Made by a program: the position numbers and the translations under genes
Assembly (NCBI GenBank): GCA_030540535.1
Contig: JAUNWB010000007.1
Span: 1 to 13,127, forward strand
Source of the DNA: Elusimicrobiales bacterium
Lineage (GTDB): Bacteria > Elusimicrobiota > Elusimicrobia > Elusimicrobiales > Elusimicrobiaceae
Length of the DNA: 13,127 nt
Reading direction: 5' to 3'
Part shown: in pieces, positions 1 through 6,191 of the stretch
Position numbering within the stretch: the stretch's first letter is position 1
Layout: each line of letters opens with the position of its first letter
Notes under the pieces: generated by a model
The model's input: only the letters and a program-made list of their open reading frames with translations
Told to the model about the DNA's origin: nothing
Database searches by the model: none

Positions 1-263
1 CCCTTGACCATCTGAAAGAGCGGTTTCTGGACGGAAACATCATCCACAACCGGAACGCCATGTTTACCTGGTATCTGGGCAACGTGAAAATGACAAAACG
101 GGGCCCCAACGCCACCTATCTGCCCACAAAGCAGAATCGATACCGAAAAATTGACGGATTCGCGGCGCTGCTGGATGCTCACACGGAGTATCTGCGAAAG
201 AATCCGACCTTTATCCCAAAGGACAAGAAGCTGACCACGGTGCTGCGAATGAGGAAGGAGTGA
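1..263 (+). CDS. terL: Terminase large subunit, C-terminal end (partial)
   Basis: This is the last 86 codons of a gene that begins before the window, read from position 3 to a TGA at 261-263. The translated end carries HNRNAMFTWYLGN and then KIDGFAALLDAH. The second motif matches the end of the phage terminase nuclease domain, where an acidic residue (here the Asp codon at 153-155) contributes to the metal-binding site. In the family this protein is the ATP-driven motor that moves DNA into the prohead and cuts it at the end of packaging. The ATPase domain lies outside the window and cannot be checked. Position directly before the portal gene is standard. An ATG at 60 is internal to the same frame and is not a likely start. 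Confidence 0.87.
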   Translation, partial: LDHLKERFLDGNIIHNRNAMFTWYLGNVKMTKRGPNATYLPTKQNRYRKIDGFAALLDAHTEYLRKNPTFIPKDKKLTTVLRMRKE

Positions 264-267
264 TTGC

Positions 268-1548
268 ATGGGCATTTCCGATGCCTGGAAGAGCTGGAGG
301 AGAGAACGGATCATCAAGGCCGCCATTGCCCAGGGCTTGACGGTGCCCAGCAAACGGGACATCCGGAGGGGGCGGATTTTGCACTGGATGCGGGGAGATT
401 ACACCCTGCACAACAGCGAGCTGCTGTTTTCCGCCGTTTCCAGAATCTCCAACGCCCTATCCTCCATGCCGGTGCAGCTGTACAAGGGTGCTTCCCCGGT
501 GACGGATGACCTGAACGACCTGGTCGCCTTTCAGCCGAACCCCAACATGAGTGCCAGCACGTTCTTTAAGTCCATGGAGGCCTGCCGGTGCACCAGCGGG
601 AACGCCTACGCCATGAAGGTATTCGGCCCCCGGGGAAATCTGGAGCGGCTGGAGATACTCGACCCTAGCCGGGTGACCCCAATCCTGGAGCGGGACAGCG
701 GGGAGCTGTGGTACCGGATCACGCCGGAGCAGGAAAGCTCCTACTATGTCCACGGCTACTACATGATCCACATCCCGTTCATCTCCACCAACGGCTATTC
801 CGGCGTGAATCCGGTTTCCGTTTTACAGGAGACCATGGACTACGCAGCCAACATCCAAAGCTTCAGCGTGAAGCAGCTGGAGCAGGGCGTGAATGCGGCC
901 ATTGTGCTGGAGGCCCCGGCGAATCTGGGCAAGAACCAGAAAGATGAGATGGTCGAGGAATTTATGAGCACCTACCGGGAGACCAGCGGAAACATTCTGC
1001 TGATGGAATCCGGAGTGACGGCGAAAACGCTGAACCTCTCTCCTGTTGACAGCAAGCTTTTTGAGGTGGAGAAGATCACCCGGAGCAAGGTGGCCATGGT
1101 GTACAACCTGCCGCCCCATCTGCTGGGAGACTACTCCGACACCAGCTTTACCAGCCAGGAGCAGCAGATGCTGGAATTTCTGATGCTCACCATGCTGCCC
1201 ATTGTGACCGCCTATGAGCAGGAGCTGGACAGGAAGCTTTTGACCGGGAGGCAGCGCCGGAGGGGGCTCCATTTCAAATTCGATATGGAGGCCATTCTGC
1301 GGGCGGACGCGGCCACCCAGGCGGAGGTGGACTACAAAGCGGTGCGCTCCGGCTGGAAAACACCGGATGAGATTCGCTACAACCGGCATCTGCCCCCATT
1401 CCCCGGCGGCATCGGGTCCAAGGCGCTGGTTTCTCAGGATTTGGCCACGCTGGAATACACCGTACTGCAAAAGCCCGCCGTGCTGGCAAGGCAGCCATTG
1501 CCGGGGGCGGAAACCGGAGGGAAGGAGGAAGAAAATGGAACGGATTGA
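268..1548 (+). CDS. Phage portal protein, HK97 family
   Basis: The 426-residue product is of usual length for HK97-type portals. In this family a dodecameric ring at one head vertex nucleates the head, docks terminase and later holds the tail. Typical blocks appear in order: PNPNMSASTF near residue 90, the GNAYAMK block near 111 followed by an ILDPSRV stretch, GYSGVNPVSVL near 176, and a conserved C-terminal helix region with NLPPHLLGD near 281 and TSQEQQMLEFL near 297. The start is the ATG at 268, preceded by AGGAAGGAG, which overlaps the end of the terminase gene; a TTG at 264 in another frame is a shadow. The last 14 bases overlap the protease gene, which suggests translational coupling. 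Confidence 0.95.
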   Translation: MGISDAWKSWRRERIIKAAIAQGLTVPSKRDIRRGRILHWMRGDYTLHNSELLFSAVSRISNALSSMPVQLYKGASPVTDDLNDLVAFQPNPNMSASTFFKSMEACRCTSGNAYAMKVFGPRGNLERLEILDPSRVTPILERDSGELWYRITPEQESSYYVHGYYMIHIPFISTNGYSGVNPVSVLQETMDYAANIQSFSVKQLEQGVNAAIVLEAPANLGKNQKDEMVEEFMSTYRETSGNILLMESGVTAKTLNLSPVDSKLFEVEKITRSKVAMVYNLPPHLLGDYSDTSFTSQEQQMLEFLMLTMLPIVTAYEQELDRKLLTGRQRRRGLHFKFDMEAILRADAATQAEVDYKAVRSGWKTPDEIRYNRHLPPFPGGIGSKALVSQDLATLEYTVLQKPAVLARQPLPGAETGGKEEENGTD

Positions 1549-2326
1549 CAAATTCAAGGCATTTTCCGTGAAAAAAGCGGATGCACAGAGCGACATCGCA
1601 CTGATTAACCGGTATTCCCTGCGGGAGCTTACTCCGGAGGAGGTTTACTGCTTCTCGGTTGTCCTGTGCGACAACGAGGTAGACCGGGACTGTGAGCGCA
1701 TCACGGAGAAAGCGCTTGGAACGCTTGCGGCGCTGTTTGTGGGAAAGACCGGAATCACGGATCACCGCTGGACGGCGGAGAACCAGATTGCCCGGCTTTA
1801 CCGGGTGGAGGTGGAGGATACCGCCGAAAAAAACCAGCTGGGGCTCCCCCTGAAGCGGCTCCGGGGCAGCGCCTACATGATAAAAAATGAGGAGAACCAG
1901 CCCATGATCGATGCCATCGACGGCGGCATCCTGAAGGAGGTTTCCGTGGGCTTTGCCTGCGGCGCGGTGCTCTGCTCCTGCTGCGGGAAGCCCTTGAGGC
2001 GGAACTGGGACACCTGGAAGATGCAGTGCGAGACCGGGCACATCCAGGGAGAATCCTACGATGGGAAGCTGTGCTGCGGAGAGCTGGACGATCCGAAGGA
2101 CGCTTATGAGTTTTCCTTTGTGGCGGTTCCTGCACAAAGGGGCGCGGGGGTGACAAAAGCCTTTGAGGACATCAACGGCGCCTTTGACATCCTGATGGAG
2201 AGCGATCTGCGGCAGCATGGGCGGAGAATCGAGGCGCTGATGCCCAGGCTCCGCCGGGCGCTGGCAGAGGAAAAGGAGCTGGCGCAGCGGGCTGAGATCG
2301 CCAAGCAGGCGCAGAAATACCGGTAA
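1535..2326 (+). CDS. HK97-type prohead protease with Cys/His-rich insertion
   Basis: The product is 263 residues starting at ATG 1535, which has AAGGAGGA six bases upstream; the open frame continues further up but only inside the portal gene. The role would be to mature the prohead by cleaving the capsid N-terminal scaffold region. The evidence is context (between portal and capsid) plus the two blocks expected of HK97-type proteases: a His in GITDHRW (H77) and a Ser in LKEVSVGF (S137), candidate catalytic residues, followed by EFSFVAVPA near 192-200. Between the Ser block and the VPA block lies an insertion with C147-x2-C150, C165-x3-H169 and C180/C181, arranged like a small zinc-binding knuckle. 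The C-terminal 35 residues are charged and helical. Family assignment is by motif and position; metal binding is inferred. Confidence 0.8.
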   Translation: MERIDKFKAFSVKKADAQSDIALINRYSLRELTPEEVYCFSVVLCDNEVDRDCERITEKALGTLAALFVGKTGITDHRWTAENQIARLYRVEVEDTAEKNQLGLPLKRLRGSAYMIKNEENQPMIDAIDGGILKEVSVGFACGAVLCSCCGKPLRRNWDTWKMQCETGHIQGESYDGKLCCGELDDPKDAYEFSFVAVPAQRGAGVTKAFEDINGAFDILMESDLRQHGRRIEALMPRLRRALAEEKELAQRAEIAKQAQKYR

Positions 2327-2337
2327 CAAAAGGTCAC

Positions 2338-2379
2338 CACCTCAGCCCTGCGGGAGCTCTCCTGAGCAGGGCTGAGGTG
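2338..2379 (+). promoter_or_regulatory. Perfect 14-bp hairpin upstream of the capsid gene
   Basis: CACCTCAGCCCTGC at 2338-2351 is exactly complementary to GCAGGGCTGAGGTG at 2366-2379, with a 14-base loop between. It fills most of the 84-base gap between protease and capsid genes. There is no T-run directly after the stem (TTTTT comes only at 2392-2396, just before the capsid ribosome binding site), so it is not a canonical intrinsic terminator. It could be a weak or partial terminator, an RNase processing site, or a 5' stabiliser of the capsid mRNA; the sequence alone does not choose. Confidence 0.75.
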
Positions 2380-2410
2380 AAGGATACAAAATTTTTATGG
2401 AGGTACACAC

Positions 2411-3598
2411 ATGACACTGTTCGAAATGAAGGAAAAGCTCTATACCATCCAGCAGGAGCGGAAGAGCGTGGCGGACTGGCTGGCGGAGAAGGCCACCGAC
2501 CCCAGCATCGCCATGGACGCCATCAACGAGAAGCAGAAGCGGCTGGAGGAGCTGAACCAGCGCATCGGCATCATGGAGAAGGCGGTGGCCGATGAGGAAG
2601 CCGCCCAGAAAGCGAAGCTGGCGGCCCAGATGGGCGGCGGCCCCGGCACCGGCATGAGCGAAAAGGATGCGATGACCCACAAAAAGGCGGCGTTCTACCG
2701 GGCGGTGCTTACCGGCGGCGACGTGAAAAAGGCCTATGAGGGCCTGGGCGCCATCCCCGCCGGAAATGCTGACCTGGGCAGCGGCGATCATCTGTTGCCC
2801 AAGAATGTGGCGGCGGAGCTGCTCACCGAGCCGCTGGATGAAAACAGCCTGCGCCGGGTGGAACCCGTGAGCAACATCACCGGCCTGGAGGAACACAAGC
2901 TGCTGTTTACCATCGACGATGACGACCTGGCGGATGTCACCGACCAGGAAACCGCCAAGGAAATCGAGATGAACGGCGACACTATCGCCTATGGCAGGTG
3001 CAAGACCAAAATTTTCTGCACCATCAAGGACACGGTGCTGCATGGGTCTGACCATGACCTCGTGAGCGCTGTTGAAAATGCCCTGCGCTCCGGTCTGGCT
3101 GTGAAGGAGAAGATGCGGGCCTTTGCCCCTGCCTCCGGCGGCGGTGCCTATGATGCGGCCCACAAGCATATGAGCTTCTACGAGCAGGATGACAGCGGGA
3201 ATACCCTGATTAAGACCGTGGAGCGCAGCAACATCATCGACGCCATCATTGACGCCTGGGCAGACCTTCCGGACATGTTCTCCGGAAACGCATCCGTTAT
3301 CATGCGGAAAACTGACTACTACGCTGCCATCCGGGAGCTGAACGGGGCCAACAACGACCTGTTCGGCAAAAAGCCGGAGGATGTGCTGGGAATCCCCGTG
3401 ATTTTCAACGACCGTGCTGTGACCCCCGTGGTGGGTGATTTCCGGTACTCCAAGCAGAATTATGACATCAACACCACATTTGAGACCGACAAGGACGGCA
3501 AGAAGGGCGAATACTACTTCATCCTGACAGCCTGGGGCGACCACCGGATCAAGCTGCACAGCGCCTTCCGGCTGGCCAAGGTGAAAGCCGGCGAATAA
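2411..3598 (+). CDS. Major capsid protein, HK97 fold
   Basis: The 395-residue product starts at ATG 2411 with GGAGG at 2399-2403. Residues 1 to about 75 are charged and helical, rich in Lys, Glu and Gln, like the coiled-coil delta (scaffold) domain that the protease removes in HK97-type heads. A Gly-rich linker follows at about 75-82. The mature shell domain probably starts between roughly 85 and 115 and includes the block GDHLLPKNVAAELL near 126-139, which matches the usual beginning of the shell domain. The C-terminal half has the expected pattern ending in HRIKLHSAFRLAKVKA. The exact cleavage site is not visible. Placement after the protease and before the connector genes is standard. This should be among the most abundantly made proteins of the phage. 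Confidence 0.93.
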   Translation: MTLFEMKEKLYTIQQERKSVADWLAEKATDPSIAMDAINEKQKRLEELNQRIGIMEKAVADEEAAQKAKLAAQMGGGPGTGMSEKDAMTHKKAAFYRAVLTGGDVKKAYEGLGAIPAGNADLGSGDHLLPKNVAAELLTEPLDENSLRRVEPVSNITGLEEHKLLFTIDDDDLADVTDQETAKEIEMNGDTIAYGRCKTKIFCTIKDTVLHGSDHDLVSAVENALRSGLAVKEKMRAFAPASGGGAYDAAHKHMSFYEQDDSGNTLIKTVERSNIIDAIIDAWADLPDMFSGNASVIMRKTDYYAAIRELNGANNDLFGKKPEDVLGIPVIFNDRAVTPVVGDFRYSKQNYDINTTFETDKDGKKGEYYFILTAWGDHRIKLHSAFRLAKVKAGE

Positions 3599-3624
3599 GC
3601 CCAACCTTTACCGGAGGTTTGACA

Positions 3625-3930
3625 ATGGCCGTAACTGCGAAAGACCTGGCAGAATATCTGAATAGTCCCCCGGACAACGAGGAATGCCTGGAGCAATACC
3701 TGGCCATGGCGAAATCCAAGGCAAGGTCGGCGGGAATCCCGGATTACAAGCACAACGCCAGCTATGACGGCTTTCTGCTGGCCCTGGCGGCCATGTACTA
3801 TGACAACCGGGGGATGCGATACGCCGGAAGCTACCAGGATTCCGCGGAACGTGTCTCCAGCAATATGATAAACGCCTATGTGCTGGAGCTGCGGTACGCG
3901 GGGGAAGACCCCATGGAGGAAACGCCGTGA
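3625..3930 (+). CDS. Head-tail connector protein, gp6-like
   Basis: The 101-residue product is compact and mostly helical, with the pattern seen in gp6-like adaptors: an N-terminal helix (AKDLAEYLNSP), a middle segment YDGFLLALAAMYYDNRG, and a C-terminal helix that includes the block SNMINAYVLELRY. In the family these form a ring beneath the portal to which the next connector binds. ATG 3625 is chosen because GGAGG at 3613-3617 sits seven bases upstream; an in-frame TTG at 3619 is too close to that site. The end overlaps the next gene (GTG 3927, TGA 3928). The identification rests on size, helix pattern and order, so it is good but not certain. Confidence 0.75.
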   Translation: MAVTAKDLAEYLNSPPDNEECLEQYLAMAKSKARSAGIPDYKHNASYDGFLLALAAMYYDNRGMRYAGSYQDSAERVSSNMINAYVLELRYAGEDPMEETP

Positions 3931-4277
3931 GCAAGGAAGTCAACGCCGGGGAGCTGCGGACAAGCGTGTGCTTTGTCCACAACGAGAAAAACACCGACGG
4001 GGAAGGCGTGACCACCTTCAGCGAAGTGGACATATTCGGCTGCCCCATCCGCTGCAAGTGGGTAAACGCCCACGGAACGGAGATTTTTGCCGCCATGCAG
4101 CAGAGCATCCAGGAGCCGGCCACCATCACCTGCCGGTACTCTCCCCGAATCCAAAAGGATCAGCTGGTTTATAAAGCCGGAGACCCAACGCCCTATGAAA
4201 TCATCAGCATGGACAATGTGGAAGAAAAAAGCCGTTGGCTGGAGATCAAGGTGAAGCGGAGGGGGGCGGCGAGATGA
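3927..4277 (+). CDS. Head-tail adaptor / head closure protein
   Basis: The 116-residue product starts at GTG 3927, overlapping the stop of the preceding gene as GTGA, with GGAGG about nine bases upstream. It looks like a small beta-barrel: it opens with NAGELRTSVCF, a start typical of SPP1 gp16-like closure proteins, then a segment around GCPIRCKWVNAHGTEIF, and ends with GDPTPYEIISMDNVEEKSRWLEI, the usual 'express the coordinate, then re-evaluate' strand pattern near the C terminus of these proteins. In the family it closes the portal channel after packaging and receives the tail. Only the size, strand pattern and gene order support this; no catalytic motif is expected. Confidence 0.7.
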   Translation: MSKEVNAGELRTSVCFVHNEKNTDGEGVTTFSEVDIFGCPIRCKWVNAHGTEIFAAMQQSIQEPATITCRYSPRIQKDQLVYKAGDPTPYEIISMDNVEEKSRWLEIKVKRRGAAR

Positions 4278-4600
4278 CTTTGGAAAATAGAATCGTTGCG
4301 GCGCTCTCCACCCTCGGGCTCCCGGTGTCCCAGGGGCCATATCTGGAAGATCGGGACAAATATCTTTGCTACTATGTGTCCCGATCTGGGACAAACTGGG
4401 CGGACGACGGGCCGGGTGCTGAGGTTTGCCGGGTGCAGGTGCATTTGTTTGCCCCGGTGACCGAAAATATCAACGCCCTTGTCCGTCTGGCTCAGAATGC
4501 CCTGTATGCGGCGGATTTCGGGTGGCCGGAGGCGGTGGACGCGACGGACAAGGACGGGCGGCACATCGTTCTGGAAACCACATGGCTGGAGGCGCTTTAG
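4274..4600 (+). CDS. Small tail-completion protein, possibly tail terminator
   Basis: The 108-residue product starts at ATG 4274, overlapping the previous stop as ATGA, with GGAGG at 4258-4262. It begins with a helix (TLENRIVAALSTLGLPV), then beta-strands (YYVSRSG, CRVQVHLFAP), then a second helix (NINALVRLAQNALYAA) and a final strand ending LETTWLEA. This alpha/beta layout of about 100-130 residues with paired helix and strand is what tail terminator proteins (gpU/gp17-like) show, which cap the tail tube and join it to the head. In many related phages this gene comes after the gp10-like gene; here it comes before, so the assignment of the pair could be reversed. Confidence 0.55.
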   Translation: MTLENRIVAALSTLGLPVSQGPYLEDRDKYLCYYVSRSGTNWADDGPGAEVCRVQVHLFAPVTENINALVRLAQNALYAADFGWPEAVDATDKDGRHIVLETTWLEAL

Positions 4601-4601
4601 A

Positions 4602-5018
4602 ATGGCTGTCTTTTCCACATCCGGAATTGACCGATACGCCCTGAGCCTGGAGGAGCTGGAGAATATCCCGGGCGGCGTCATTGAGGAAATGGTGCTCTCT
4701 GAAGGCGAAGTGATCCGAAAAGGCCAGGCGGAGGAAGCCGCCGCCATGCTCCAGGGCCCCTATTACGCCGGAGACGTGGCAAAGGGCGCAGCCCTGGGCA
4801 AGCCGAAGAAAACGGCGGACGGAAAATGTGTGTTTGTCAGCTTCAAGGGCACGGCACACGGAAACCGGGTGGCGGAAATCGCCTTTATCAACGAGTTCGG
4901 CAAGAAAAACCAGCCGCCCCGCCCCTTTATCTCCACGGCCAATGAAAAACACGCCGAAGCGGCGGTGGAGGCGGCGGCAAAGGTGTACGATGAATACCTG
5001 AAGAAAAACAACCTATAG
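4602..5018 (+). CDS. HK97 gp10-like head-tail joining protein
   Basis: The 138-residue product starts at ATG 4602, one base after the preceding stop, with GGAGG inside the end of that gene; the open frame upstream to 4479 only shadows it. The middle and C-terminal region carries an INEFGKKNQPPRPFI block (near residues 98-112) followed by a helical AEAAVEAAAKVYDEYL tail. A G-x-x-x-x-P-x-R-P-F-I block followed by a long helix is the signature of the HK97 gp10-like family of minor head-tail proteins, which act at the neck. Identification is therefore from a motif as well as position. An ordinary length and composition give no sign of damage. Confidence 0.78.
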   Translation: MAVFSTSGIDRYALSLEELENIPGGVIEEMVLSEGEVIRKGQAEEAAAMLQGPYYAGDVAKGAALGKPKKTADGKCVFVSFKGTAHGNRVAEIAFINEFGKKNQPPRPFISTANEKHAEAAVEAAAKVYDEYLKKNNL

Positions 5019-5033
5019 AAAGGACGATGAAAA

Positions 5034-5567
5034 ATGGCAGGATTTGGCGCAAACTACCCCTGTTTCAAGGCAAAGGAAAAGAGCAGCGGCGTGGTTCTGG
5101 GCAAGCTGATTGCCGCAGACCTGACCGTGAATCTGGCCTCCGGCGAGGTGTACGCAGATGACTCCCTGGCGGAGCAGCTGAGCGAATTTGCCTCCGGCTC
5201 CATCGCCATGGAGACCGACGACCTGGAGGACAGCGCTGCCCAGGAGGTTTACGGCTGCAAGGTTTCCGAGAAGGAGGTCACCTACAACAAGGATGATACT
5301 CCTCCCATGGGCGCGCTGGCCTACTACAAGCGGATCATGCGGGGCGGCGTCAAGCAGTACAAGGGCTACTACTACCCCAGCGTGCGGGCGGCTCTGGGCA
5401 ATGACAGCGCAAAGACCCGGGGCAGCAGCATCACCTTCACCACCACCAGCACCACCTTTACCGTGTTCGCCGACGAAAACGGCGACTGGCGGAAAACCAT
5501 CATCTGTGACACGGTGGAAGAGGTGAAGGAATGGATTAACACCAAGTGTGCCATCACCACCTCCTAA
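5034..5567 (+). CDS. Major tail protein (tail tube)
   Basis: The 177-residue product starts at ATG 5034 with AAAGGAC about nine bases upstream. It has the features of siphovirus tube proteins: a beta-rich sequence, a block ADLTVNLASGEVYADD near residues 30-45 (family pattern: strands that carry the tube's inner and outer sheets, with a SGEVYADD turn), a segment around GALAYYKRIMRGGVKQYKGYYYP near the middle, and Thr/Ser-rich strands close to the C terminus. It lacks any extra Ig-like domain at the end. Position between the joining genes and the chaperone pair is standard. Hexameric rings of this protein would stack around the tape measure. A 9-bp hairpin follows 24 bases after its stop. Confidence 0.85.
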   Translation: MAGFGANYPCFKAKEKSSGVVLGKLIAADLTVNLASGEVYADDSLAEQLSEFASGSIAMETDDLEDSAAQEVYGCKVSEKEVTYNKDDTPPMGALAYYKRIMRGGVKQYKGYYYPSVRAALGNDSAKTRGSSITFTTTSTTFTVFADENGDWRKTIICDTVEEVKEWINTKCAITTS

Positions 5568-5591
5568 GCGCCCCGGGGTATAAACTGATGA

Positions 5592-5614
5592 CCCCCAGGG
5601 GAGCACCCTGGGGG
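5592..5614 (+). terminator. 9-bp hairpin after the tail tube gene, possible partial terminator
   Basis: CCCCCAGGG at 5592-5600 pairs perfectly with CCCTGGGGG at 5606-5614 around the five-base loop GAGCA. Only CTTTGCG follows, so the T-tract is weak and readthrough into the chaperone genes is expected. An alternative weaker fold is possible: GGGGT at 5575-5579 can pair with ACCCC at 5591-5595, which would compete with this stem. A partial terminator or mRNA 3' end protecting the highly expressed tube transcript is my best reading. Confidence 0.5.
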
Positions 5615-5634
5615 CTTTGCGTATGGAGATACAC

Positions 5635-6066
5635 ATGGACAGAATGTTAAAAGCAACGTTCCATCAAAAAACCGTTTATTTCTGCTACACCATCAGCGTG
5701 CTGTTTGATGCGGTGGATAAATTCGGGACTGTGCAGCTTGCCCTGGATATGCTCCAGAGCGACGGGAAGGACGCCTACGACGCGGTGCAGTGGTTTGCCG
5801 CCCGGCTTTCCCAGGAGGGCGCGGCCTGCCGGAAGGAAATGGGCTATGAATGCCCCGAAATCCTGACAGAGGGGGACGTTAGCCTGCGGATGCCGCCGGT
5901 GGAGTTTTCAAACCTCCGGGAGGCAGTGGTGGAGGCCGTGAGCCTGGGCTACCGGCGGGAGCTTCCCGGGGATGAAAACCAGGAGCGGGATCTGGGACTG
6001 GAGGAGCTGAATGAAAAAAAAGAAAAGGCCGGGGAATCAGGGCAGAGTACAACTACGCGGCGGTGA
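5635..6066 (+). CDS. Tail assembly chaperone (upstream, G-type product)
   Basis: The zero-frame product has 143 residues. ATG 5635 is preceded by GGAG (5625-5628), which favours it over an in-frame ATG at 5623. The N-terminal half is globular (TFHQKTVYFCYTISVLFDAV) and the end is charged and disordered-looking, as in the G part of lambda-like G/GT tail chaperones. These proteins bind the tape measure and major tail protein during tail assembly and are not in the virion. Position between tube protein and tape measure fits. Codons 127-129 lie in a run of eight A residues (6014-6021) where a -1 slip would join the second-frame extension at 6021-6182. Without the slip, translation ends 14 codons later at TGA 6064. 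Confidence 0.8.
   Translation: MDRMLKATFHQKTVYFCYTISVLFDAVDKFGTVQLALDMLQSDGKDAYDAVQWFAARLSQEGAACRKEMGYECPEILTEGDVSLRMPPVEFSNLREAVVEAVSLGYRRELPGDENQERDLGLEELNEKKEKAGESGQSTTTRR
6014..6021 (+). promoter_or_regulatory. Slippery run A8 for programmed -1 frameshift
   Basis: Eight consecutive A residues are placed so that zero-frame codons AAA AAA occupy 6016-6021, giving the heptamer A-AAA-AAA at 6015-6021. A -1 slip re-pairs both codons exactly. The next zero-frame codon is GAA. This is a normal slippery site for tail chaperone genes. The GC-rich part of a downstream stem begins at 6027, five bases after the site, which is the usual spacer length. Confidence 0.8.
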
Positions 6067-6122
6067 CAATCCTGCGATTGTCCCGGAGGGAATTTTACCG
6101 CATGAACCCCGGCCTTTTCTTT
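6019..6122 (+). promoter_or_regulatory. 16-bp long-range stem with nested hairpin at frameshift site
   Basis: AAAGAAAAGGCCGGGG at 6019-6034 is exactly complementary to CCCCGGCCTTTTCTTT at 6107-6122. The GC core GGCCGGGG/CCCCGGCC (6027-6034 with 6107-6114) starts five bases after the slippery heptamer. Inside the 72-base enclosed region a second perfect stem is present: GACAATC at 6065-6071 with GATTGTC at 6076-6082, loop CTGC. The zero-frame stop codon (6064-6066) is inside this structure. A frameshift-stimulating RNA is the most economical reading. The right arm also looks like a terminator end (GC then TTTTCTTT), which is the main alternative. Confidence 0.65.
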
Positions 6123-6182
6123 GATATGATGCAGCTGCACGGAAAAACCACGCGTCCGAACAAGGAAGCGGATATTGACTAA
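6021..6182 (+). CDS. Second-frame (T) extension of tail chaperone by -1 frameshift
   Basis: Read in the -1 frame from position 6021, translation stays open for 53 codons to TAA 6180-6182. It gives a peptide containing NYAAVTILRLSRREFYRMN and then PGLFFDMMQLHG, which resembles the conserved T-domain block of G/GT-type tail chaperones (an LRLSRxEFYRM-P-G-x-F-x-D pattern). It has no usable start codon near its own beginning, so expression requires the frameshift; the fused product would have 182 residues. It stops nine bases before the next ATG (6192), and its stop codon overlaps the ribosome binding site AAGGAG of that gene, which is normal spacing for a real gene end. Made at a lower level than the G product, it would recruit the tail tube protein to tape measure. 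Confidence 0.85.
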   Translation, partial: RKGRGIRAEYNYAAVTILRLSRREFYRMNPGLFFDMMQLHGKTTRPNKEADID

Positions 6183-6191
6183 GGAGACAAA

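Noticed and set aside
1274..2329. 351-codon open frame on the - strand over the portal and protease genes
   Set aside because: The + strand genes here have motifs and good starts; the antisense frame has none.
2342..3604. 420-codon open frame on the - strand
   Set aside because: It covers the capsid gene almost exactly in antisense. The capsid protein is clear by family and position; the antisense product is low-complexity and has no domain.
3603..3620. Five-base stem AACCT/AGGTT that would cover the connector gene's ribosome binding site
   Set aside because: Very short and weak; no additional support for a regulatory role.
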